Assembly (NCBI GenBank): GCA_013043945.1 | Contig: JABEUW010000164.1 | Coordinates: 1-25,219 of the forward strand | Source of the DNA: Vulcanimicrobiota bacterium | GTDB taxonomy: Bacteria > Vulcanimicrobiota > Vulcanimicrobiia > Vulcanimicrobiales > Vulcanimicrobiaceae | DNA: 25,219 nucleotides | Reading direction: 5' to 3' | Part shown: one piece after another, positions 6,737-13,191 of the stretch | Layout of the letters: each line of letters starts with the position of its first letter | How positions within the stretch are numbered: the first letter of the stretch is position 1 | Made by a program: the position numbers and the translations under genes | Notes under the pieces: model-generated | Databases searched by the model: none | What the model was told of the DNA's origin: nothing | The model's input: only the letters and a program-made list of their open reading frames with translations

Positions 6737-8575
6737 CTATTCGACGGTAACGGTCTTTGCGAGGTTCCGTGGTTGGTCCACATCTTTGCCGTCGAGGTCG
6801 GCAATGTGGTACGCCAGGAGCTGTAAGGGGATGATGTTGACGATCGGCGCGAGCAGTTCGTCGACCTTCGGTACCCAGAACACGTGGTCGGCGACCGAGG
6901 CCGCTTCGTTGTCTCCGTGGTTGGCGACGACGATGACCGGCGCTTCACGGGCGCGCGATTCCATCAGATTCGAGAGCATTTTATCGCGCACGCGCCCGTG
7001 CGTCACCACGCCGATCACCGGAACGCTCGCATCGAGGAGAGCGATCGGGCCATGCTTCATCTCGCCCGCGGCGTAGCCCTCGGCATGGAGATACGCAATT
7101 TCCTTGAGCTTCAGCGCGCCTTCCAATGCGGTGGGGTAGTTGATATAGCGCCCGATATAGAGCGCGCTATGGGATTTGCGAATCTTCTTCGCGACCTTCC
7201 GAATATCGTTGCTGGCGTTGAGGACCGCGTCGACCGCCGCCGGCAGAAGGCGCGTGCCCTCGGCGATCTCGCGTAAACGCTCGATCGGCGCCGTCTTGCG
7301 GAGTCGCGCGAGGTAGAGGGCAAAGAGCGTCATCGCCGTCACCTGTGCGACGTAGGTTTTTGTCGCCGCAACCCCGATCTCGGGGCCGCTGCGCGTGAAG
7401 AGCGTCGCGTCGACGACGCGTGTCAAATGCGAGCCGAGTTTATTGCAGACTCCGAGAACGGCGCTGCCGGCCGAGCGTGCGACGCGAACCGCTTCGACGG
7501 TATCGGCGGTCTCCCCCGACTGGGACATCGCGATCGTCAGAGCCGATGCGTCGATCACGGGATCCCCGTAGCGAAATTCACTCGCTAACTCCATCTCGAC
7601 GGGAAGCCGAACGAGCGATCGCAGCAGATACATTCCTACCATTCCCGCGTAGAACGCCGTTCCGCACCCGGTAATGGCAATCTTGGCGATCGCCGAGAGC
7701 CGCTCGTCGAGCCCATGTAACTCGCTCTCGAGCCGCACGTCGAGCGCCTCGTCGATGCGCCCGGCCAACGTCTCTTTGATCACGTTGGGCTGCTCGAAGA
7801 TCTCCTTGAGCATGAAATGTTTGAAGCCGCCCTTTTCGGCGGAGCTTGCATCCCAGGTGACTAACGAGACCTTGCGGTCGACGCGATTCCCGTCGTAATC
7901 CGTGATCGTGACGCTATCGCTCCCGACGACCGCCATCTCGCCCTCTTCGAGAACGATCTCTTTCCGCGTGTACGGCAAAATCGCCGGCGTATCGGAGGCG
8001 ACGAACATCTCGCCCTCACCGAAGCCAAGCACCAATGGGCTCGCGCCGTTACGAGCGAAGACCAAGTGCTCGGGGCTCTCGCTGCTCATCACACCGAGCG
8101 CATAGGCACCGACGACTTCACGCAGGGTGCGGCGCACCGCCCCGGCGAGGTCACCGTCGTAGTGCTGCTCGATCAGGTGAGCGAGCACCTCGGTGTCGGT
8201 CTCGCTTGCAAAATGGTGACCGCGCTCGATGAGTCCGGCGCGTAGCGTCGCATAGTTTTCAATGATGCCGTTATGGACCACCGCGATCCGACCGCTGCAA
8301 TCGAGGTGCGGGTGAGCGTTGGCATCCGAAGGGCGGCCATGCGTTGCCCAGCGCGTGTGACCGAGGCCGATCCGCCCGGCGACGTGTTTGTCGCTCTTCA
8401 GGCGCTCCGAAAGGCGGGCGAGCTTTCCCTCGGCCTTCGAGCCGACTAAACGACCGCTCTCGTCGATAACGGCGACCCCGGCACTATCGTATCCGCGATA
8501 CTCCAGGCGCGAGAGCGCGTCGAGAAGGAACGGAACTGCATTTTTCGGCCCGACGTACCCGACGATACCGCACAT
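6737..8575 (-). CDS. glmS: Glutamine--fructose-6-phosphate aminotransferase (isomerizing)
   Basis: GlmS makes glucosamine-6-phosphate from fructose-6-phosphate and glutamine, the first committed step to UDP-GlcNAc for peptidoglycan and lipopolysaccharide. It has 612 residues against 609 in E. coli. It begins with MCGIVGYVG, so Cys2 is the glutaminase nucleophile; the class II glutaminase domain covers about 1-225. Two SIS (sugar isomerase) domains follow at roughly 285-420 and 455-590, with phosphate-binding motifs such as SQSGETADT. The protein ends in the conserved PRNLAKTVTVE, whose lysine (K607) corresponds to the one that forms the sugar Schiff base. ATG 8575 lies six bases after rpoZ, leaving no room for a glmS ribozyme leader. 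Confidence 0.97.
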   Translation of the reverse strand: MCGIVGYVGPKNAVPFLLDALSRLEYRGYDSAGVAVIDESGRLVGSKAEGKLARLSERLKSDKHVAGRIGLGHTRWATHGRPSDANAHPHLDCSGRIAVVHNGIIENYATLRAGLIERGHHFASETDTEVLAHLIEQHYDGDLAGAVRRTLREVVGAYALGVMSSESPEHLVFARNGASPLVLGFGEGEMFVASDTPAILPYTRKEIVLEEGEMAVVGSDSVTITDYDGNRVDRKVSLVTWDASSAEKGGFKHFMLKEIFEQPNVIKETLAGRIDEALDVRLESELHGLDERLSAIAKIAITGCGTAFYAGMVGMYLLRSLVRLPVEMELASEFRYGDPVIDASALTIAMSQSGETADTVEAVRVARSAGSAVLGVCNKLGSHLTRVVDATLFTRSGPEIGVAATKTYVAQVTAMTLFALYLARLRKTAPIERLREIAEGTRLLPAAVDAVLNASNDIRKVAKKIRKSHSALYIGRYINYPTALEGALKLKEIAYLHAEGYAAGEMKHGPIALLDASVPVIGVVTHGRVRDKMLSNLMESRAREAPVIVVANHGDNEAASVADHVFWVPKVDELLAPIVNIIPLQLLAYHIADLDGKDVDQPRNLAKTVTVE

Positions 8576-8581
8576 AATCGC

Positions 8582-8863
8582 CTATTTTATGCCTTCGCGC
8601 GTGCGCGTGTACTCGATCTTTCCTGCTGCGATCTCATCGAGCGCAATCGAGACCGGCTTATTGCGGTTCGCGACGTCGCGATCGACCAACGGCTCGCTGG
8701 CGAAATACTCGCGGCGCTCCATCGGCGGCGTCTCTTCCATGCGAATCCAGTTATTCAGTTGACGCGCGCGCATCATCGCGATATTCACCAAGGTGAATTT
8801 CGAATCCGCATGCTCCATCAGCCCGTCGAGGTCGCCGAATATTCGTTTGCTCATCTTCTTCAT
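8582..8863 (-). CDS. rpoZ: RNA polymerase omega subunit
   Basis: Omega is the small subunit that helps fold and assemble the beta' subunit of RNA polymerase. The 93-residue protein carries the family core DSKFTLVNIAMMRARQLN (about 21-38) and the later NKPVSIALDEIAAGKI (about 68-83). Between them is a roughly 30-residue insert. The position directly downstream of gmk is the classic bacterial order and strengthens the call. Either ATG 8863 or the in-frame ATG 8854 (giving MSKR) could be the start; neither has a strong ribosome-binding site. It follows gmk by 23 bases. Confidence 0.93.
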   Translation of the reverse strand: MKKMSKRIFGDLDGLMEHADSKFTLVNIAMMRARQLNNWIRMEETPPMERREYFASEPLVDRDVANRNKPVSIALDEIAAGKIEYTRTREGIK

Positions 8864-8886
8864 CTATCCGTTCTGTATTAGCGTGT

Positions 8887-9537
8887 TTAGGATTGCGTGA
8901 CGCTCGCAAGCGAGTCGTCGGGGAAGCGGTGAATCCGCATGCGTTCGGCTCGGAAGATCGCTGCGAGGTCGTCGACCGCCTCCTCCGAACGTCGTTCTTG
9001 ATTGATGACCAGGTAATCGAAGTCGCGAACGTACCTGATCTCTTCGTGCGCGATCGCCAAGCGACGCGCGATCTCTTCGTTGCTCTCTGTCCGCCGCTCC
9101 AGCAAACGCTGGCGCAGATTCGAGAATTTATCGGGCAAAACGAATATCGAGACTGCCTCGGGGAAGGCGCGAACGATGGCCATCGCCCCATTGACCTCCG
9201 GTTTCATCACGACGTCGAAACCCTCGCGGAGGGTTCCCTCGATATACGAGCGCGGCGTTCCGTAGGCGTTGCCGTTATACTCTCGCCATTCGAGAAAGCC
9301 ACCGGCGGCGAGACGCGATTCGAACTCCTGGCGCGAGATAAAGAAATAGTGCTCTCCATCGCGCTCGCCCGGTCGCGGCGCTCTCGTCGTTGCAGAGACC
9401 GAGTAGCGAAGCATCGGCGTCCGTGCGCGAAGAGCATCGACCAAGGTGTCTTTCCCTGCGCCCGAGGGACCCGAGATAACAAAGAGCAAGCCGGGGCCGA
9501 TAATCGCACGCCCTCCCACCGACGTTCTTTGCTTCAT
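8887..9537 (-). CDS. gmk: Guanylate kinase
   Basis: Gmk phosphorylates GMP or dGMP to the diphosphate with ATP, an essential step of guanine nucleotide supply. It has 216 residues with a short N-terminal extension of about 15 residues. Motifs: P-loop GPSGAGKDT (23-31); GMP-binding region SATTRAPRPGERDGEHYFF; and the EYNGNAYGTP segment. The strand normally reading (E/D)IDxQG is KPEVNG here, a mild departure in the GMP-binding face. AAGGTG eight bases before ATG 9537 gives a convincing start. It lies 40 bases after an unknown lipoprotein gene and just upstream of rpoZ. Confidence 0.96.
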   Translation of the reverse strand: MKQRTSVGGRAIIGPGLLFVISGPSGAGKDTLVDALRARTPMLRYSVSATTRAPRPGERDGEHYFFISRQEFESRLAAGGFLEWREYNGNAYGTPRSYIEGTLREGFDVVMKPEVNGAMAIVRAFPEAVSIFVLPDKFSNLRQRLLERRTESNEEIARRLAIAHEEIRYVRDFDYLVINQERRSEEAVDDLAAIFRAERMRIHRFPDDSLASVTQS

Positions 9538-9545
9538 ACGCCAAG

Positions 9546-9551
9546 CACCTT
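9546..9551 (-). promoter_or_regulatory. Ribosome-binding site of gmk
   Basis: On the minus strand AAGGTG ends eight bases before ATG 9537. It lies in the 40-base gap between the lipoprotein gene and gmk. I see no terminator in that gap, so the two genes probably share a transcript. Confidence 0.55.
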
Positions 9552-9577
9552 GAAAGCTCCTCGTCGCGAGGGCGAGA

Positions 9578-10048
9578 TCAAATGACGCGGCAGAGTCGGC
9601 GCTGCGCGAAAGCCAGGACCTCGGGAGGGAGCACGTCGTTGACGGAGCCGCTCCAGCGAATCTCGTAGCTCACGTTATTGCGGACCGAGAAAAAGACCAC
9701 GATCCGGCGGGGAGGATTCTTCCGAGCGAACTCCATCTCACCGGCAGCTCCCGGGCACTCGCCCATCGCGTTCGTCCGCAGCATTTTGCCACCGCCCGGA
9801 GCGAGAACGACGCTCTCCAGAATACGGCTCGCGAGATCCGAGGGTGCCCCCTGGAACGGCTCGTGGGTCGCCGAAAGGCGTTCGCCGGGATGCTTTGCCG
9901 AGCTCCAGGAGCCCGGAGCGCCTGCTTGCCATCCGATCGGCCCCGCCGCCCCGCCGCCGCAGGCGCTCAAAAGCAGCGCCGCGAGCAACGCCCCGCCCCA
10001 AAGGCGGGTCGGAGAGCATGGAAGCGGAACGAAGGTGCGCGTGTTCAC
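9578..10048 (-). CDS. Putative lipoprotein of unknown function, first gene of the gmk-mla unit
   Basis: A 156-residue exported lipoprotein that I do not recognise. The signal peptide has a basic N-region (Arg5, Arg15), a hydrophobic core, and the lipobox LSAC with Cys30, followed by a Gly run. The mature part contains a Gly/Pro-rich stretch and, near the end, a beta-like segment (RRIVVFFSVRNNVSYEIRWSG). Two cysteines, at about 98 and 153, could pair. The start is a GTG at 10048; no ribosome-binding site is visible, and no other start is available farther upstream within 90 bases. The first eight bases of this gene overlap the first codons of the divergent rqcH gene. The signal peptide makes it likely real; function is unknown. 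Confidence 0.68.
   Translation of the reverse strand: MNTRTFVPLPCSPTRLWGGALLAALLLSACGGGAAGPIGWQAGAPGSWSSAKHPGERLSATHEPFQGAPSDLASRILESVVLAPGGGKMLRTNAMGECPGAAGEMEFARKNPPRRIVVFFSVRNNVSYEIRWSGSVNDVLPPEVLAFAQRRLCRVI
10031..10035 (+). promoter_or_regulatory. Ribosome-binding site that fixes the rqcH start
   Basis: GAAGG lies five bases before GTG 10041 on the plus strand. It favours this start over the GTG at 10035 and over the long upstream open frame, which runs antisense through the lipoprotein gene. Confidence 0.5.
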
Positions 10049-11615
10049 GGATTGGCTGCTTTTGCGTCGTTGCGCGCTCGAACTCCTCGGCGCACTGCGT
10101 GGAGCGCGCTGCAGTGCGGCGGCGGAGAGTGTCGATCAACGGCTCGTGCTGCGCTTTGAAGGCGCCGGTGGGGCGCGCCTGCTCGCGGCGGCATGCTTCG
10201 ACCCCACGCCGAGCGTCGCGTTCGTTTCCGACCTTCCGCTCGAGGAGCGCCCCGGGTTTGGGCGCGTGCTCCGAGATCGGCTCATCGGCACGCGCGTGCT
10301 CGAGGTCTCCTCGCGACGAAACGATCGCCTCCTTCGCCTAAGGATGGGAACGCGCTCGCGTTTCGGCGTCGCACGCTATCACGATCTCATCCTCGAACTC
10401 GTACCGCGCTTCGGCAACGCTCTGCTCCTCAACGAGGAGGGACGCATCGTCGCAGCGCTCCAGAGCTTCGATGCGACCGCAAATGCGCGGCGAACGACGA
10501 TCGAGGGTGCTCCATACGAAGCGCCGCCGCTCGACGAGCGGCTCCGCATTCCGCGTACGATCGCGCGCGCGTACGGCGATGAGGGCGAGCGTGTCGTCGC
10601 CGAGATCGAATCGAGCATCGAGCAGCTCGCCGACCTTTACGTCTATCGCGACCGCGAGGGGCGGCTTCTACAGGCACACCTGGTGGCGCTCCCCATGCCC
10701 GATTCCCTCGAAAGCCGCGAAGCCTCGCTGCTCGCGCTATTCGCCGAAATGCAAGCTAGAACGCACGCAAAGGGCTCATCGCAATCGGCGGCGACGCGTC
10801 GCGAGCGACTCCTCGCACGGATCGCACGACGACTCGCCGCCGACGAACGCGATGCCGCGCAGATTCTTGAACGATTGCGGGAGATCGGCGAACGCGAATC
10901 GCTGCGCGCCGCCGGCGAGGCGATCTACGCCGGGCTTCACGAACGGCCACCAGAGGCGCGCGACGAATTGAAGGGTGAGGCGCGCGGATATTTCGAGCGC
11001 TATCGCACGCTCGGGCTCCGCGCGGAGCGCCTCGAACCCGCACTCGCACGATTGCACGCGCGCATCGAGAGCGCGCGGCTCCTCCAGTGGGAGGCATCGC
11101 GCGTCGAGCCCGAACTTCTCGCCGAAGTGCAGCGCTCGTTCGAAAATGCGTTCGAGCCGCGCGCCGATCGCACGCGAGCCCGCGCGCCGAAAGCGCCGAA
11201 GCGCGTCGCGCCGCGCGAACTGCGGCCCCGCCCCGGCCTTCGCATCCTCATCGGAAGGTCCCCGGAGCAGAATGCCGATCTTACGTTCCGTATCGCGCGC
11301 CCCGACGACCGATGGTTTCACGCAAAAAACATCCCAGGCGCACACGTCGTCTTGCAATGCGATACCGAGATTGATGAGGATGACGCCGCATTAGGGGTCG
11401 CCGCCGACTGTGCCGCGCTATTCTCGAATGCGAGTGCGAGTGCGAAGGTCGACGTCGAGTACACGCGCCGTAAATACGTGCGCAAACAGCGCGACGGCGC
11501 GCCGGGGTTGGTCTTTTATACGAATGCGCGCGCGCTGATCGGTATTCCCGAACGCGCGCGCGCCGTACTTGCCGCTACGGAAGGCGCGCTTCGCACGCCT
11601 TCCAATGAAGGTTAG
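10041..11615 (+). CDS. rqcH: NFACT-family ribosome quality control protein RqcH
   Basis: RqcH (Rqc2/NEMF/FbpA family) binds stalled large ribosomal subunits and recruits tRNA-Ala to add an alanine tail to the blocked peptide, marking it for degradation. From GTG 10041 it has 524 residues. The NFACT-N domain covers about 1-200 and includes NDR at 94-96, matching the Asp-Arg pair (D97/R98 in B. subtilis RqcH) needed for tailing. A long charged coiled coil lies at about 230-370. A Lys/Arg/Ala linker follows, then NFACT-R at about 395-510 with WFHAKNIPGAHVV and the closing RKYVRKQRDGAPGLVFYTN. Conserved gmk-rpoZ neighbours recall Bacillus yloA. The frame is open back to 9678, but that extension is antisense to the lipoprotein gene and not NFACT-like. 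Its end overlaps sod by 41 bases. Confidence 0.9.
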   Translation: MFTDWLLLRRCALELLGALRGARCSAAAESVDQRLVLRFEGAGGARLLAAACFDPTPSVAFVSDLPLEERPGFGRVLRDRLIGTRVLEVSSRRNDRLLRLRMGTRSRFGVARYHDLILELVPRFGNALLLNEEGRIVAALQSFDATANARRTTIEGAPYEAPPLDERLRIPRTIARAYGDEGERVVAEIESSIEQLADLYVYRDREGRLLQAHLVALPMPDSLESREASLLALFAEMQARTHAKGSSQSAATRRERLLARIARRLAADERDAAQILERLREIGERESLRAAGEAIYAGLHERPPEARDELKGEARGYFERYRTLGLRAERLEPALARLHARIESARLLQWEASRVEPELLAEVQRSFENAFEPRADRTRARAPKAPKRVAPRELRPRPGLRILIGRSPEQNADLTFRIARPDDRWFHAKNIPGAHVVLQCDTEIDEDDAALGVAADCAALFSNASASAKVDVEYTRRKYVRKQRDGAPGLVFYTNARALIGIPERARAVLAATEGALRTPSNEG

Positions 11616-12162
11616 CAAAGAACGACTCGATGTACTTTCCGCGCTCCGACGGTTTATAGTCGCGGATAAAGGCGTGCTCCCAAACGTCCATCACCACCAG
11701 CGGAATAAAGCCGGCTGGATTTCCGATTTCGTGCTCGGCGATCCAGTGGTTGCTCACCGCCTTGGCCTGCGGGTCGTAATACGCAATCGCCCAGCCGATG
11801 CCGCGCATGGCGCCGACTGCGGAAAAATCCTTTTTCCAGGCGTCGAATCCGCCGAAGCTTTCGCCTAGCGCGTTGTAGAGCTTTCCACCTGAAAGATCGT
11901 TCGAGCCTTTCGTAAGATTGTCGAAATAGTATTCGTGAAGGCGCATGCCGTTATATTCGAATCCCAGTCGACGGACGAGTTCGGCAAAAGCGGGATCCGC
12001 GCCGACGTTCTTGCCGGCGGTTCGAATCGTCGTCAAGTGCTCGTTGAGTAAGTTCGTATTTTTGACGTAGCCTTCGTAGAGACCGAAATGAATGTTCAGG
12101 GTATCATCCGAGATGCCGGTGAGCCCGGAGAGATCCCATTTTTTTGGTGTGTATACGTGCAT
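11575..12162 (-). CDS. Superoxide dismutase, Fe/Mn family (divergent)
   Basis: This enzyme dismutates superoxide to oxygen and hydrogen peroxide. From ATG 12162 it has 195 residues, usual for Fe/Mn SODs. The four metal ligands are visible: H25, H76, D159 and H163, the last two in the DVWEHAF motif. GIGWAIAYYD near 121 matches the family GxGWxxL region. The segment after the first ligand departs from the canonical HHxxYV pattern (here YEGYVKNTN), and His144 sits where a second-sphere Gln or His is usual. The open frame reaches 12183, but AAAGG eight bases before ATG 12162 fixes the start. No signal peptide is seen, so it should be cytoplasmic. The metal cannot be assigned from sequence alone. 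Confidence 0.9.
   Translation of the reverse strand: MHVYTPKKWDLSGLTGISDDTLNIHFGLYEGYVKNTNLLNEHLTTIRTAGKNVGADPAFAELVRRLGFEYNGMRLHEYYFDNLTKGSNDLSGGKLYNALGESFGGFDAWKKDFSAVGAMRGIGWAIAYYDPQAKAVSNHWIAEHEIGNPAGFIPLVVMDVWEHAFIRDYKPSERGKYIESFFANLHWKACEARLP
11579..11603. terminator. Possible bidirectional terminator hairpin in the rqcH/sod overlap
   Basis: A perfect 8-base inverted repeat (GGAAGGCG at 11579-11586, CGCCTTCC at 11596-11603) encloses a 9-base loop. It lies inside the overlap of the two convergent 3' ends, where a terminator for both directions would be expected. There is no T-run on either side, so intrinsic termination is uncertain; the stem may instead protect the 3' ends. Confidence 0.4.
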
Positions 12163-12170
12163 GCAAATGA

Positions 12171-12175
12171 CCTTT
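12171..12175 (-). promoter_or_regulatory. Ribosome-binding site that fixes the sod start
   Basis: On the minus strand AAAGG ends eight bases before ATG 12162. This spacing is ideal and rejects the in-frame codon at 12183. Confidence 0.65.
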
Positions 12176-12190
12176 CTATGCATCGACGGT

Positions 12191-12213
12191 GTCTGAGAGA
12201 ACCTTCGTCAGAC
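12191..12213. repeat. Small inverted repeat between the oxidoreductase and sod
   Basis: GTCTGA (12191-12196) and TCAGAC (12208-12213) form a 6-base inverted repeat with an 11-base loop. The right arm covers the last codon and stop of the oxidoreductase. With no T-run it is a weak terminator or processing-site candidate in the 45-base gap before sod, the widest gap in this cluster. Confidence 0.25.
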
Positions 12214-13191
12214 GGGTATTAAAACAATCTTTCCTATATGTTCTGAAGATTCCAGCCGTTCGTGTGCTTTCCACGCCTCGGCGAATGGGAAGACCGAATC
12301 GATAACCGGTGCGATCGGTCGGCGCGCAGCGAGCAACGGCCAAATCGCCTGCTGTAGGTCGACGGCGATCTGCGCCTTCTCGGCGTTACTACGCCCTCGC
12401 AATGAAGAGCCGATCACGCGCGCTCGCTTACGTAGGAGAGCCGTAAGATCGAGCCGTACCTCGCTCCCGCCCATCGTTGAAAGTACGACGATCCGCCCCT
12501 CGGTCGCAAGGGCGGTGAGATCGCGCGCCACATAGTCGCCGCCGACGAGATCGAGAACGATATCGACACCACGACCGTTCGTATAGGCAAGCGTGGAGGC
12601 GACGAAATCCGTCGTCTTATAGTTGATCGCACGATGGGCTCCGAGTTGAATCGCCTTCGCACATTTTCGGTCGCTCCCAGCGGTGATGAAAACGCGGGCA
12701 CCCAAGGCGCGGGCGATGCCGATCGCCATCGTTCCTAAGCCGCTGCTTCCACCATGAATCAACAGGGTATCGCCCGGCTCGATGCCGGCACGATTCACGA
12801 GATTATCGTAAGCGGTGAACGCATTCTCCGGAAGGCTCGCTCCTTCGACGGCGCTCCACTGCTCGGGAAGCGGCAATGCGTTGCCCGCGGGCACGACCAC
12901 CCGCTCTGCATAGCCGCCGCCGTTACAGAGCGCACAGACACGATCGCCGATACGCCACTCATCGACACCGGCACCCAGGAGCGAGACGCTCCCGGCAACC
13001 TCTAATCCCAGAATCGGGCTATGTCCCGGCGGCGCGGGATAGAGGCCTCGCCGTCCAAGAGCGTCGGCGCGGCTCACTCCTGCAGCCTCGACCGCGATCT
13101 GAATCTCGCCTGCCTCGGGGAGCGGCGCGGGCGTTTCGAGGAGGCGGAGGACCGAAGGGTCGCCGGGGGTCTCGAAACCCACGTATTTCAT
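12208..13191 (-). CDS. Zinc-independent quinone oxidoreductase (PIG3-like MDR family)
   Basis: This is an NADPH-dependent medium-chain reductase, probably acting on quinones or related electrophiles. It has 327 residues. An N-terminal GroES-like domain covers about 1-120. The nucleotide-binding Rossmann domain follows, with HGGSSGLGT at about 146-154 matching the HGGxSGIGT signature of the PIG3/quinone oxidoreductase subgroup, and later DIVLDLVGG. The cysteines that bind structural and catalytic zinc in alcohol dehydrogenases are absent. ATG 13191 overlaps the queA stop as ATGA. The physiological substrate cannot be read from sequence; its place beside sod fits oxidative-stress defence, which is inference. 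Confidence 0.88.
   Translation of the reverse strand: MKYVGFETPGDPSVLRLLETPAPLPEAGEIQIAVEAAGVSRADALGRRGLYPAPPGHSPILGLEVAGSVSLLGAGVDEWRIGDRVCALCNGGGYAERVVVPAGNALPLPEQWSAVEGASLPENAFTAYDNLVNRAGIEPGDTLLIHGGSSGLGTMAIGIARALGARVFITAGSDRKCAKAIQLGAHRAINYKTTDFVASTLAYTNGRGVDIVLDLVGGDYVARDLTALATEGRIVVLSTMGGSEVRLDLTALLRKRARVIGSSLRGRSNAEKAQIAVDLQQAIWPLLAARRPIAPVIDSVFPFAEAWKAHERLESSEHIGKIVLIPV

Noticed and set aside
8576..8581. A glmS ribozyme or other leader before glmS
   Set aside because: Only six bases separate rpoZ from glmS, too short for any riboswitch or ribozyme.
9678..10040. An upstream extension of the rqcH frame by 121 codons
   Set aside because: It is antisense to the lipoprotein gene and unlike any NFACT N-terminus; a ribosome-binding site precedes GTG 10041.
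12215..12250. An AT-richer patch that might be a sod promoter
   Set aside because: It encodes the conserved end of the oxidoreductase (KIVLIPV), which explains the composition; no convincing -35/-10 pair was found.
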